A DNA stretch of 64,000 nt from contig CASEDP010000004.1 of assembly GCA_949286835.1 (NCBI GenBank), positions 1 through 64,000 on the forward strand. The letters are read 5' to 3'. Each line of letters opens with the position of its first letter. The first letter of the stretch is position 1. This document shows positions 1 through 7,698 of this stretch, piece after piece. The notes under the pieces are model-generated. The model had not been told where the DNA came from and did not search any database. It saw nothing but the letters and a program-made list of their open reading frames with translations. The stretch is from an uncultured Clostridia bacterium. GTDB lineage: Bacteria; Bacillota; Clostridia; Christensenellales; Borkfalkiaceae. The position numbers were made by a program, and so were the translations under genes.

Positions 1-101
1 TGATGCGTTGCCAAATTTCGATACCCGTTGACGGGTGTGCCGGCAATTAACCCTTTTAGGGTATGTGCAAACCACCAGTTCACTGGTGGTTTTGAATTTT
101 T
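1..101. other. Left-edge cluster of three hairpins, possible IS200/IS605-type element end
   Basis: Three stem-loops follow one another: 23-36 (ACCCG/CGGGT), 50-62 (ACCCT/AGGGT) and 69-92 (ACCACCAG/CTGGTGGT with loop TTCA, extended by A-T pairs), then TTGAATTTTT. The last one also looks like an intrinsic terminator for plus-strand transcription. Consecutive imperfect hairpins of this kind are typical of the subterminal ends of IS200/IS605 elements, where they can also encode a TnpB-associated guide RNA. No transposase frame is present; it would lie left of the window. An ordinary terminator for an upstream gene is the main alternative. Confidence 0.35.
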
Positions 102-118
102 CCCCATACGGAAAAGTC

Positions 119-153
119 AAAAAAACGCATTGGGCGGCACATATGTGCCGCCC
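119..153 (-). terminator. Terminator of the polyamine operon
   Basis: A perfect 22-nt palindrome at 132-153 (GGGCGGCACAT and its complement) lies downstream of nspC. Read on the minus strand, a run of seven T follows five bases after the stem (119-125). The CATATG centre is shared with the dispersed intergenic repeats of this window. Confidence 0.6.
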
Positions 154-253
154 GATTGAATTTATCTGCGATTTTCACGGCCGCATTTTGCGGGGCTGTC
201 GCCGCCGCCCGACCTCAGTTTACGCAATTTCAGCCGCCGACTTTGCCGCCCTT

Positions 254-1462
254 TCAGCCTCTGTTTCCCAGCCTCATCTTAAAGTCGGAATAGCCGAAGG
301 ACGCTATGCGGGTGAGCTTGCCGTCCTCGCCCCTCTTCCAGATGTCGGGCAGAGGCATACCGTTGAACGTATTGTTCTTGCAGGTAGTGTAGATTGCCAT
401 ATCGCCGAAGAGCAGAAGGTCGCCGCGCTTCGGGCAGGCAGAAAGCTCGTAGTCGCCCGTGACGTCGCCCGCAAGGCAGGTGGGACCCGCAAGCCTTACA
501 GAAACGCCCTCCCCCTCGCCGTCGTCGAGAAGGGGCGGCGTGTATGGCATTTCTATGACGTCGGGCATATGGCAGGCGGCGCTGACATCGGTTACAGCCG
601 TCGTTACGCCCTCGTTCTGCACTACGTCGAGCACGCGCGTGGCGACAAAGCCCGCATTGAGTGCAACCGCCTCCCCGGGTTCGAGATAGACCTGAACGCC
701 CCATCTGTCGCGTGCCCCTGTCAATACGCGTTCTAACCTTGCAACGTCATAGTCGCGGCGCGTTATGTGGTGTCCTCCGCCCATATTGAGCCATTTCAGG
801 CGGGGGAGGACGTCCGAAAACTGCTCCTCAACGCCCCTGAAAGTCACCTCCAGCGCGTCCGAATTCTGCTCGCACAGCGTATGGAAGTGCAGTCCGTCCA
901 GAAGGGCAACGAGCTCTTCGGTCATCTCTCTGTTCCACGCGGCGCGGGTGGTGCCCAGCCGACTGCCTTCTGCACAGGGGTCGTATATCTCGTGTCCCTC
1001 CTGCGTGGATATGCGGGGGTTTATCCTAAGCCCCACGCTCTTGCCGCACGCCTTTGCCCGCGCCCCGAACTGCTTTAGCTGGGCGGGCGAATTGAACACT
1101 ATGTGGTCGGCGTACCGCATAAGCTCTTCAAACTCGTCGTCGCGATAGGCGGCGCAGAACACGTGCACTTCGCCCCGAGGCATCTCCTCCCTGCCGAGGC
1201 GCGCTTCGTAAAGTCCGCTCGCCTCCGTTCCGCAGAGATACTCCGATATGAGAGGATAGAACGCAAAGTTGGAAAAAGCCTTTTGCGCGAGCAATATCTT
1301 TGCGCCCGTGCGGGAAGATACCCCCTTCAGTATTTCAAGATTGCGCCTGAGCGCGCCCTCGTCTATTATGTAGCAGGGCGTACCGAGTGCGCCGAACAGC
1401 TCCTCCGCGCTCTTTCCGCCGAGAGCCGAGAACACGGGCGAGTTGCTCTTCTGCCCCTTCAT
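254..1462 (-). CDS. nspC: Carboxynorspermidine/carboxyspermidine decarboxylase
   Basis: PLP enzyme of the alanine racemase/group IV decarboxylase fold that decarboxylates carboxy(nor)spermidine to (nor)spermidine, the last step of the dehydrogenase-decarboxylase route. The N-terminal barrel starts with a TPCYIID segment (about 28-34), and the expected PLP lysine lies in LLAQKAF (K61). The C-terminal beta domain carries GPTCLAGD, where the family places the partner-subunit Cys/Asp. At 402 residues it is slightly longer than typical (about 375-400). The start is the ATG whose A overlaps the TGA of the upstream dehydrogenase gene (TGATG), which implies translational coupling; the longer open frame upstream is only the shadow of that gene. 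It is the last gene of the polyamine operon. Whether the substrate is carboxyspermidine or a related carboxyaminopropyl compound cannot be read from sequence. Confidence 0.88.
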   Translation of the reverse strand: MKGQKSNSPVFSALGGKSAEELFGALGTPCYIIDEGALRRNLEILKGVSSRTGAKILLAQKAFSNFAFYPLISEYLCGTEASGLYEARLGREEMPRGEVHVFCAAYRDDEFEELMRYADHIVFNSPAQLKQFGARAKACGKSVGLRINPRISTQEGHEIYDPCAEGSRLGTTRAAWNREMTEELVALLDGLHFHTLCEQNSDALEVTFRGVEEQFSDVLPRLKWLNMGGGHHITRRDYDVARLERVLTGARDRWGVQVYLEPGEAVALNAGFVATRVLDVVQNEGVTTAVTDVSAACHMPDVIEMPYTPPLLDDGEGEGVSVRLAGPTCLAGDVTGDYELSACPKRGDLLLFGDMAIYTTCKNNTFNGMPLPDIWKRGEDGKLTRIASFGYSDFKMRLGNRG

Positions 1463-2721
1463 CAGTCGACGAGCACGGGGCTGTCGCTCTCCTCGGAGGG
1501 CAGACCGTGCTGCGCAAGCGCCTCGATGAAGGGATCGGGGTCGAACTCCTCTACCGTATGCACGCCCGTCATATTCCACTTGCCCGTCAGCAGCATAAGC
1601 GCGCCGCACATTGCGGGCACGCCCGTGGTGTAGCTTATCGCCTGGCTTCCTACCTCCTTATAGCACTCCTGGTGGTCGCAGACGTTGTATATGTAATAGC
1701 TCCTCTTCCTGCCGTCCTTTTCGCCCGTGAATATGCAGCCGATATTCGTCTTGCCGTGCGTGCGGGGGCCGAGGCTTGCGGGGTCGGGCAGCAGCGCCTT
1801 TAAGAACTTTATGGGCACAATCTCCCTGCCCTCGAACATAACTGGCGTGGTGGAGAGCATACCGACGTTTTCAAGGCATCTCATATGCGTAAGATAGCTC
1901 TGCCCGAAGGTCATAAAGAAGCGTATTCTCTTTACCTCGGGGATATTTTCGGCAATGCTTTCGATCTCCTCGTGGTGGAGAAGGTACATATCCTTTTTGC
2001 CGACCTCGGCGAAGTCATACTCCCTCTTGATGCTCATTGCGGGTATCTCCACCCACTTGCCGTCCTCCCAATAGCTGCCGGGGGCGGAGACCTCCCTTAA
2101 GTTTACTTCGGGGTTGAAGTTGGTGGCGAAGGGATAGCCGTGGTCGCCGCCGTTGCAGTCGAGAATGTCTATCGTGTCGATTTTATCGAACTTGTGCTTC
2201 TTGGCATAGGCGCAGTATGCCTGCGTTACCCCGGGGTCAAACCCGCAGCCGAGCAGGGCGGTGAGCCCCGCCTTTTCAAACTTCTCCCTGTACGCCCACT
2301 GCCACGAATAGTCGAAGTACGCCGAAAAGCCCTTTTCTTTGCAGCGCTTTTCGTAGACCTTTCTCCACTCGGGGTCGTCGGTATCCTCCGGCTCGTAATT
2401 TGCCGTATCCATATAGTTGACGCCGCAGGCGAGGCAGGCGTCCATTATGGTAAGATCCTGATAGGGCAGGGCGATGTTCATAACGAGGTCGGGCTTATAG
2501 CTCTTTATGAGCGCGATTACCTCCTCCGCCTTGTCCGCGTCTACCTTTGCCGTCGTAACCTTAGTCGCCGTCTTGCCCTTGAGGCTTGCGGCGAGCTTGT
2601 CGCACTTTTCCTTTGTCCTGCTTGCAATGCAGATTTCCGTGAATACGTCGCTGACCTGGCAGCACTTTCTTATTGCGACGTTTGCCACGCCGCCGCAACC
2701 TATAATCAAAACTTTGCTCAT
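1462..2721 (-). CDS. Carboxy(nor)spermidine dehydrogenase, saccharopine dehydrogenase family
   Basis: NAD(P)H-dependent reductase of the Lys1/saccharopine dehydrogenase family. In the established pathway it condenses L-aspartate semialdehyde with putrescine (or diaminopropane) to give carboxy(nor)spermidine. The N-terminal Rossmann motif IIGCGGVA is at residues 5-12, followed by MNIALPYQDLTIMDACL typical of these enzymes. Length is 419 residues, close to the family norm of about 400. The start at 2721 was chosen because the Rossmann strand begins right after it. It lies 20 nt after speB and is coupled to nspC by a TGATG junction. The tandem arrangement with nspC is what separates it from a lysine-pathway saccharopine dehydrogenase. 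Aspartate semialdehyde must come from elsewhere in the genome. Confidence 0.85.
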   Translation of the reverse strand: MSKVLIIGCGGVANVAIRKCCQVSDVFTEICIASRTKEKCDKLAASLKGKTATKVTTAKVDADKAEEVIALIKSYKPDLVMNIALPYQDLTIMDACLACGVNYMDTANYEPEDTDDPEWRKVYEKRCKEKGFSAYFDYSWQWAYREKFEKAGLTALLGCGFDPGVTQAYCAYAKKHKFDKIDTIDILDCNGGDHGYPFATNFNPEVNLREVSAPGSYWEDGKWVEIPAMSIKREYDFAEVGKKDMYLLHHEEIESIAENIPEVKRIRFFMTFGQSYLTHMRCLENVGMLSTTPVMFEGREIVPIKFLKALLPDPASLGPRTHGKTNIGCIFTGEKDGRKRSYYIYNVCDHQECYKEVGSQAISYTTGVPAMCGALMLLTGKWNMTGVHTVEEFDPDPFIEALAQHGLPSEESDSPVLVD

Positions 2722-2741
2722 ATCTGTCTCCGTAATTTTAT

Positions 2742-3599
2742 TTATCCTTTGAGTGCGAGCAGGAACTCCCTGAGTACCTTGCACGCCATTGCCGTGGAAG
2801 CCCCGCTTGTATCCAGCGCGGGGGCAAGTTCGTTGACGTCTGCGCCGACGACGTTGAGAGTGCAAACCTTTAAAAGCGCGGAGAGCAGCTCCTTAAAGGT
2901 GACGCCGCCCGCTTCGGGCGTGCCCGTGCCCGCAAAACAGGACGGGTCAAGACAGTCGAGGTCTACGGTTATGTAGACGGGCGCGCCGCTTTTTTTGAGC
3001 TCTGCAACGGTTTCGTCCAGCCCGTCGAAGGAGAAAGGGTGCATATCGGTATGCTCCCTCGCAAACTCAAACTCCGACCTGTCGCCGCTCCTTATGCAGA
3101 ACTGGTGAATTCTGCCGTCGCCGACAAGCTCGTGACAGCGCCTGATTACGCAGGCGTGGCTGAGCTTTGCGCCGAGGTAGTCGTCGCGCAAATCTGCGTG
3201 CGCGTCGAAGTGAATTATGCGGAGGTCGGGATATGCCTTTGCGACCTCTCTGACCGCGCCGAGCGTGACGAGGTGCTCGCCGCCGATGAGGAAGGGAAAT
3301 TTACCGTCCTTAAGTATGCGCGAAGCGCGCGCGGAGATATCCCTGAGCGCCAGCCTGCTGTCGCCGAAACACAGCTCTAAATCGCCGCTGTCGAACACCT
3401 TTATGTCAGTTAAATCTCTGTCCTGATAGGGGCTGTAAGTCTCAATTCCGAAGCTCTCCGCCCTCATTGCCGAAGGTCCGAAACGCGCGCCGGGGCGATA
3501 GCTCGTGGTGCAGTCGAACGGTGCGCCGAAGAGCACTATTTCCGCCTCCCTGTAGTCGGCGTCGCAGGCGATGAACGTCTGAACGTTGGGCTTTAACAT
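2742..3599 (-). CDS. speB: Agmatinase family ureohydrolase
   Basis: Binuclear manganese ureohydrolase of the arginase/agmatinase family, expected to convert agmatine to putrescine and urea. Metal-binding motifs are intact: GGEHLVTLG, FDAHADLRDD and TVDLDCLDP followed by GTGTPEAGG. Length is 285 residues, normal for bacterial SpeB. The ATG at 3599 overlaps the TGA of speE by one base; a GTG one codon upstream is possible. In this operon it would process the arginine decarboxylase product. Some relatives instead hydrolyse N1-aminopropylagmatine, and the adjacency to both a SpeE and a carboxyaminopropyl route leaves that open here. Confidence 0.88.
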   Translation of the reverse strand: MLKPNVQTFIACDADYREAEIVLFGAPFDCTTSYRPGARFGPSAMRAESFGIETYSPYQDRDLTDIKVFDSGDLELCFGDSRLALRDISARASRILKDGKFPFLIGGEHLVTLGAVREVAKAYPDLRIIHFDAHADLRDDYLGAKLSHACVIRRCHELVGDGRIHQFCIRSGDRSEFEFAREHTDMHPFSFDGLDETVAELKKSGAPVYITVDLDCLDPSCFAGTGTPEAGGVTFKELLSALLKVCTLNVVGADVNELAPALDTSGASTAMACKVLREFLLALKG

Positions 3600-4450
3600 C
3601 ACTCCACCTCCTTCAACATTCTCTCAAGAAAGGCTGGCAGATAGAAGGAGCCTATGTGCAGCCTTGTGGTATAGTAGTTTGTGGCAAGTCCAAGCTCTTC
3701 CCACCGCTGCGCCTTGAAATCGTCTATGGGGTGGTATTTCTTGCTTGCGAAGCCGAAAAGCCAATAGCCCGCGGCATATGTTGGGATATGTGCCTGATAG
3801 ACCCTGCTTATGGGGAAGGTCGAAACTATTCTGTGATGGCTGCGGCGGAGCGCGTCGGCGTCGTGCTTGTAGAAAGGGCTGCCCTGCTGGTTAACCATAA
3901 TGCCGTCGTCGCGGAGCGCGTTGTAGCATATGCCGTAGAATTCGCGGGTGAAATAGCCCTCCAGCGGACCGAACGGGTCGGTCGTGTCGACGATTATGAG
4001 GTCATAATTTGCGTGACAGCGCCTCAAAAACCTGAGTGCGTTGTCGTAATATATGTGCACGCGCTCGTTGTCGAGTTCCCTCGCGTTTTCGGGGAGATAT
4101 ACCCGGCAGACCTCGATTACCTCGGGATCCATCTCTACGAGGTCTATCTTGCTTATTCCCTCGTAGCGGGTGAGTTCGCGCACGACGCCGCCGTCGCCCG
4201 CGCCTATGACCAGCACGTCGCGGATGTCGGGGTGGACGGACATAGGCACGTGGGTTATCATCTCGTCATAGATGAACTCGTCGCGCTCGGTGAGGAGCAC
4301 GTTGCCGTCCAGCGCTAGTACCCTGCCGAATTCGGGCGTATCGAAAACGTCTATCTGCTGATAGCTCGACTTCTTGGAGTAGAGGTGTCTGTTGACGCGT
4401 ATGCTGTGCTTGACGTCGGGGGCGTGAAATTCGCTGAACCACAGTTCCAT
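3599..4450 (-). CDS. speE: Spermidine synthase (polyamine aminopropyltransferase)
   Basis: Transfers the aminopropyl group of decarboxylated S-adenosylmethionine to an amine acceptor, normally putrescine. The N-terminal beta domain leads into the methyltransferase-like core, with GAGDGGVVRE for nucleotide binding and DTTDPFGP as the catalytic/gatekeeping loop. Length is 283 residues, the usual size. It sits 13 nt downstream of speA and is coupled to speB. No S-adenosylmethionine decarboxylase (speD) is present in the window although this enzyme needs its product. It coexists here with the aspartate-semialdehyde route, so either speD is elsewhere or the enzyme uses a different substrate pair. 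Confidence 0.9.
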   Translation of the reverse strand: MELWFSEFHAPDVKHSIRVNRHLYSKKSSYQQIDVFDTPEFGRVLALDGNVLLTERDEFIYDEMITHVPMSVHPDIRDVLVIGAGDGGVVRELTRYEGISKIDLVEMDPEVIEVCRVYLPENARELDNERVHIYYDNALRFLRRCHANYDLIIVDTTDPFGPLEGYFTREFYGICYNALRDDGIMVNQQGSPFYKHDADALRRSHHRIVSTFPISRVYQAHIPTYAAGYWLFGFASKKYHPIDDFKAQRWEELGLATNYYTTRLHIGSFYLPAFLERMLKEVE

Positions 4451-4463
4451 ATGCCTTTTCTCC

Positions 4464-5918
4464 TTATGCGAGTATGTTTATATTCTCTATTTCCGGGTCT
4501 TCCGGTCCCGTCATAGAACAGCCTTTTGCCTTGGCGTATTCGATGTATTGGATAATCTCGCCCGTAACCCTCTCGCCGGGGGCGAGAATGGGAATTCCGG
4601 GGGGATAACACATTATGAATTCGCTGCACACGCAACCTATGCTCTCCTTCAGGGGCACGCTCTTCTTCTTTGCATAGAATGCCTGCTGAGGACTTATGAC
4701 GACTTCGGGCGCGAGATATTCCTGACTTAAAAGTCCGTAGCTGTCCTTCTGGTACCTCCTCCTTATCTCGGCGAGCGCGCTGACGAGCCGCTCCAGCTCC
4801 TGCATTCTGTCGCCTATCGAAAGGTACGCGAGAATATTGCCTATGTCGCCGAACTCTATCTGAATGTCGTATTCGTCGCGGAGGAGGTCATACACCTCTA
4901 TCCCGGCAAGCCCGATGTCGCGCGTGTGCACGCTGAGCTTTGTGGGGTCGAAGTCGAAGATGCTGTCGCCGTTGATGAGCTCCCTGCCGAAGGCGTAGTA
5001 ACCGCCGACGGCGTTTATCTCCTCCCTTGCGTAGTCCGCCATCTCGACGACGCGCCTGAATACCTGCCTGCCCTTGAGGGCGAGATTGCGCCTGCTTATG
5101 TCCAGGCTGGACATAAGCAGATAGCTCCCCGACGTCGTCTGGGTGAGGTTTATAATCTGGCGGACGTAGCCGCTGTTTATGTCTGAACCCGTAAGGAGAA
5201 GGCTGGACTGGGTGAGGCTGCCGCCGCTCTTGTGCATAGATACCGCGGACATATCCGCACCCGCCGCCATTGCGGAGACGGGCATATTTTCGCCGAAATA
5301 GAAGTGCGTGCCGTGCGCCTCGTCGGCAAGGCAGTACATTCCCGCGCGGTGAGCCATATCGACAATCGCCCTGAGGTCGCTGCATATGCCGTAATAGGTG
5401 GGATTGTTGACGAGCACCGCAACCGCGTCGGGGTGGGTGGCAATCGCGCGCTGCACCTGTTCCCTCTTCATTCCGAGGGAGATGCCCAGCTTGACGTCGA
5501 CTTCAGGGTTGACGTAGACGGGTATGGCGCCGCAGAGCACGAGGGCGTTTATGACGCTGCGGTGGACGTTTCGGGGCAGAATTATCTTGTCCCCCCTCTT
5601 GCAGACGGAGAGTATCATACTCTGCACCGCGCTCGTAGTCCCGCCGACCATCAGGAACGCGTGCGCCGCGCCGAACGCTTCGGCGGCGAGCTCCTCCGCC
5701 TCCTTGATGACAGAGACGGGATGACAGAGATTGTCCAACGGCTTCATAGAGTTGACGTCTATGGAAACGCACTGTTCGCCGAGGAATGCCGTCAGTTCCG
5801 GATTGCCCCTGCCGTGCTTGTGCCCCGGCACGTCGAAGGGCACGACCCTCATCTCCCTGAACATCTGGAGCGCTTCGTATATGGGCGCCCTGTTCTGATT
5901 TAATCTTTTGCTTTCCAA
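4464..5918 (-). CDS. speA: Arginine decarboxylase, fold type I (Orn/Lys/Arg decarboxylase family)
   Basis: PLP-dependent decarboxylase of the short Bacillus SpeA/YaaO type (484 residues), taken as arginine decarboxylase because agmatinase lies in the same operon. Motifs visible are DEAHGTHFYF, with the cofactor-facing Asp, and AVSMHKSGG, with the Schiff-base Lys in HK, followed by the C-terminal domain containing CYPPGIPILAPGE. The start is a TTG at 5918, supported by GAGGTGGAG just upstream; no ATG is suitably placed. It is the first gene of the operon and lies behind a leader of about 390 nt that ends in a terminator hairpin, so expression is probably controlled by attenuation. Lysine or ornithine specificity cannot be excluded from sequence alone. 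Confidence 0.88.
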   Translation of the reverse strand: MESKRLNQNRAPIYEALQMFREMRVVPFDVPGHKHGRGNPELTAFLGEQCVSIDVNSMKPLDNLCHPVSVIKEAEELAAEAFGAAHAFLMVGGTTSAVQSMILSVCKRGDKIILPRNVHRSVINALVLCGAIPVYVNPEVDVKLGISLGMKREQVQRAIATHPDAVAVLVNNPTYYGICSDLRAIVDMAHRAGMYCLADEAHGTHFYFGENMPVSAMAAGADMSAVSMHKSGGSLTQSSLLLTGSDINSGYVRQIINLTQTTSGSYLLMSSLDISRRNLALKGRQVFRRVVEMADYAREEINAVGGYYAFGRELINGDSIFDFDPTKLSVHTRDIGLAGIEVYDLLRDEYDIQIEFGDIGNILAYLSIGDRMQELERLVSALAEIRRRYQKDSYGLLSQEYLAPEVVISPQQAFYAKKKSVPLKESIGCVCSEFIMCYPPGIPILAPGERVTGEIIQYIEYAKAKGCSMTGPEDPEIENINILA

Positions 5919-5932
5919 CTCTCCACCTCACG

Positions 5933-5966
5933 AAAAAAAACGCAAGCTGCATAAACACAACTTGCG
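5933..5966 (-). promoter_or_regulatory. Attenuator (intrinsic terminator) directly upstream of the speA ribosome binding site
   Basis: On the minus strand, CGCAAGTTG (5966-5958) and CAGCTTGCG (5949-5941) form a 9-bp stem with an 8-nt loop, followed at once by eight T (5940-5933), and 3-4 nt later by the speA Shine-Dalgarno. A terminator in this position must be bypassed for speA to be expressed. An upstream element AACTTGTG (complement of 6114-6121) can pair with CGCAAGTT of the terminator 5' arm and could act as antiterminator. Confidence 0.7.
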
Positions 5967-6305
5967 CATAAAAATCACATATCTATCCGAATGGCGGATA
6001 ACCAAAGACAGTTGCCCCGTCGGCGGCGACAGCCCCGACGAAAACGCCTTTGAAAATGGATTGGCATACAGAGTCTATATTGCAAACAATTTTACTACTC
6101 TTATTGACCGTTTCACAAGTTTGCGCGTCTACGCATTTCGGTTATAAAGTAACCAACTTATAAAATTTGAGCTTTTAACTCAATCAATAAAGCGGAAAAC
6201 CGCCGTTCGGCAGCGGACCCGGCTGTCCGTATGGCCTTGACTTCGCCACGGCGAAGTGGTCCAGAAATTATTGCTTGGAAGACCCTATGCTATAGAAGTT
6301 ATCCG
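5967..6305 (-). promoter_or_regulatory. Long structured 5' leader of the polyamine operon, candidate riboswitch
   Basis: Between the inferred transcription start near 6305 and the attenuator lie about 340 nt without a convincing gene. The promoter-proximal part (complement of 6181-6277) can close on itself with CAAGCAATAA against TTATTGATTG (one mismatch). This encloses GGACC/GGTCC, a strong hairpin ACTTCGC/GCGAAGT and a GCCG/CGGC hairpin, an aptamer-like multibranch fold. Further hairpins are GGTTA/TAACC and TATCCG/CGGATA. I do not recognise a known riboswitch class; it lacks the T-box TGGNACCGCG element and SAM-I core sequences. Confidence 0.5.
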
Positions 6306-6311
6306 ACTATG

Positions 6312-6340
6312 ATTATATTTTCCGCGCGCGCGTTTGTCAA
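6312..6340 (-). promoter_or_regulatory. Promoter of the polyamine operon
   Basis: On the minus strand, TTGACA (complement of 6335-6340), a 17-bp spacer rich in CG repeats, then TATAAT (complement of 6312-6317): a perfect housekeeping-sigma promoter. Transcription should start near 6305. Confidence 0.8.
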
Positions 6341-6453
6341 TTGTTTTGCGGGCATAATATCATTTTTTTGCGCTCCGCCGCGGCGATTTTGCCCTGATGC
6401 CCGCCGCCTTTCTTCGGCTGGCAAATTTTCACAATTATTTTCTGCAAAAAGAC

Positions 6454-6482
6454 TTGAATTACATTGAAAAAAACGCTATCAT
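6454..6482 (+). promoter_or_regulatory. Promoter of the acyltransferase/symporter pair
   Basis: TTGAAT (6454-6459), 17-bp spacer, TATCAT (6477-6482), followed by AAGGAG upstream of the ATG at 6526. Confidence 0.5.
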
Positions 6483-6525
6483 AATATTATTGTTAGAGTA
6501 TAAGAGCTAAGGAGATACGCAGGGG

Positions 6526-7698
6526 ATGAAGGGTAAAAAGACGTGGCACAGAAAGAGGCACATGTTCTACTATTATCTCCAGCGTCTGCTTGTGGGATTG
6601 TACGTAAAGTTTGCCTATCACTACCGCGGCAAGAAGTTCGACGACGGCGGCAGGCAATACCTCTACATATTCAACCACCAGACGCCACTCGACCAGCACC
6701 TTTTATATCTTTCGGTGAGACGCCCTCCCTACACCATAGCCAGCGAGGACCTCTTTACCATGGGCATCGTCTCGGCGATAATAAAGCACGCCGCCGCACC
6801 CATACCCATTAAGAAGTCCGAGAGCGACTTCACGGCGGTAAAGACCTGCGTCAGAATTGTAAAAGAGGGCTGTTCGATAGCCCTCTCGCCGGAGGGCAAC
6901 AGAACCTTTACGGGCGAAACGGTACACATAAAGCCCTCGCTCACCAAGCTCGTCAGGCTTCTAAAGCTTCCCGTAGCGGTGTTCATAGTGCGCGGCGGGT
7001 ACGGAGTAATTCCGCGCTATGCCGACAAACCCCGCCGCGGAAAGGTGACGGGCAGCGTGGAGCGCGTGATTGAATACGAAGAATATAAGAATATGACCGA
7101 CGACGAGCTGTACGAGCTGATAAAGAGCAGCCTGCACGTCGACGAGAGCGAATGCTCGCACACAACCTCCGGCAACAGGGCGGAAGTTATGGAGAGGGCG
7201 GTATATGTCTGCCCGTCCTGCGGAGCGGTTGGAACCATACACTCTTCGGGGAATGAGATATCCTGCTCGCACTGCGGCATAAAGGCGGAAGTCGGCGAGG
7301 ATATGCACTTTTCCCCCTCCTTCCCCGTGAGGACGATAAAACAATGGACGAAGTGGCAGAACGAGTGGGTCAACTCGCTGGAGACCGACTGCGGTCTTAT
7401 TTTCAGCGAGACGGTAAAGCTGAGGGTGCTGCGGCGCGAACAGAGCAAAAAAGATGTGCTCGCCGACGGCGCGGAGGCGCGCCTTTACGGCGACAGGCTG
7501 GAAGTGGGCGAGCTAACCTTTAACTATTCCGACGTCACCGCGATGACTGTGTGCGGCAGGTGCAGGCTGGACTTTTACTGCGACGGACAGACTTATCAAC
7601 TGACGGCGGGCAGAGATTTCTGCGCGCTAAAGTATGTAAATATTTATTATAACTATAAAAACAAAAAGGAGAACGGCGATGGTTTTCTCGGAATTTAG
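6526..7698 (+). CDS. PlsC-like acyltransferase with C-terminal zinc ribbon
   Basis: The N-terminal half is a lysophospholipid acyltransferase domain: NHQTPLD gives the catalytic NHx4D motif near residue 50, SPEGNRTF the acceptor-binding block, and VRGGYG a later conserved block. It should acylate a glycerophosphate-type acceptor at the membrane. After residue 220 comes a four-cysteine zinc ribbon (CPSCG...CSHCG), then a basic/aromatic region and a terminal beta-rich segment (about 315-380) that could be a PH-like domain. The 390 residues are well above the usual 200-260 for PlsC, and the ribbon is not part of the normal enzyme. An AAGGAG lies 10 nt before the ATG. The 3' end overlaps the next gene by 20 nt, so the two are probably translated together. 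Acceptor specificity is unknown. Confidence 0.75.
   Translation: MKGKKTWHRKRHMFYYYLQRLLVGLYVKFAYHYRGKKFDDGGRQYLYIFNHQTPLDQHLLYLSVRRPPYTIASEDLFTMGIVSAIIKHAAAPIPIKKSESDFTAVKTCVRIVKEGCSIALSPEGNRTFTGETVHIKPSLTKLVRLLKLPVAVFIVRGGYGVIPRYADKPRRGKVTGSVERVIEYEEYKNMTDDELYELIKSSLHVDESECSHTTSGNRAEVMERAVYVCPSCGAVGTIHSSGNEISCSHCGIKAEVGEDMHFSPSFPVRTIKQWTKWQNEWVNSLETDCGLIFSETVKLRVLRREQSKKDVLADGAEARLYGDRLEVGELTFNYSDVTAMTVCGRCRLDFYCDGQTYQLTAGRDFCALKYVNIYYNYKNKKENGDGFLGI

Noticed and set aside
35..736. A 233-codon plus-strand frame over the left edge and nspC
   Set aside because: Overlaps the edge hairpins and runs antisense to nspC; no ribosome binding site or recognisable domain.
5967..6305. T-box, SAM-I or lysine riboswitch in the speA leader
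   Set aside because: The diagnostic T-box TGGNACCGCG element and the SAM-I core are not seen; I could not assign a class.
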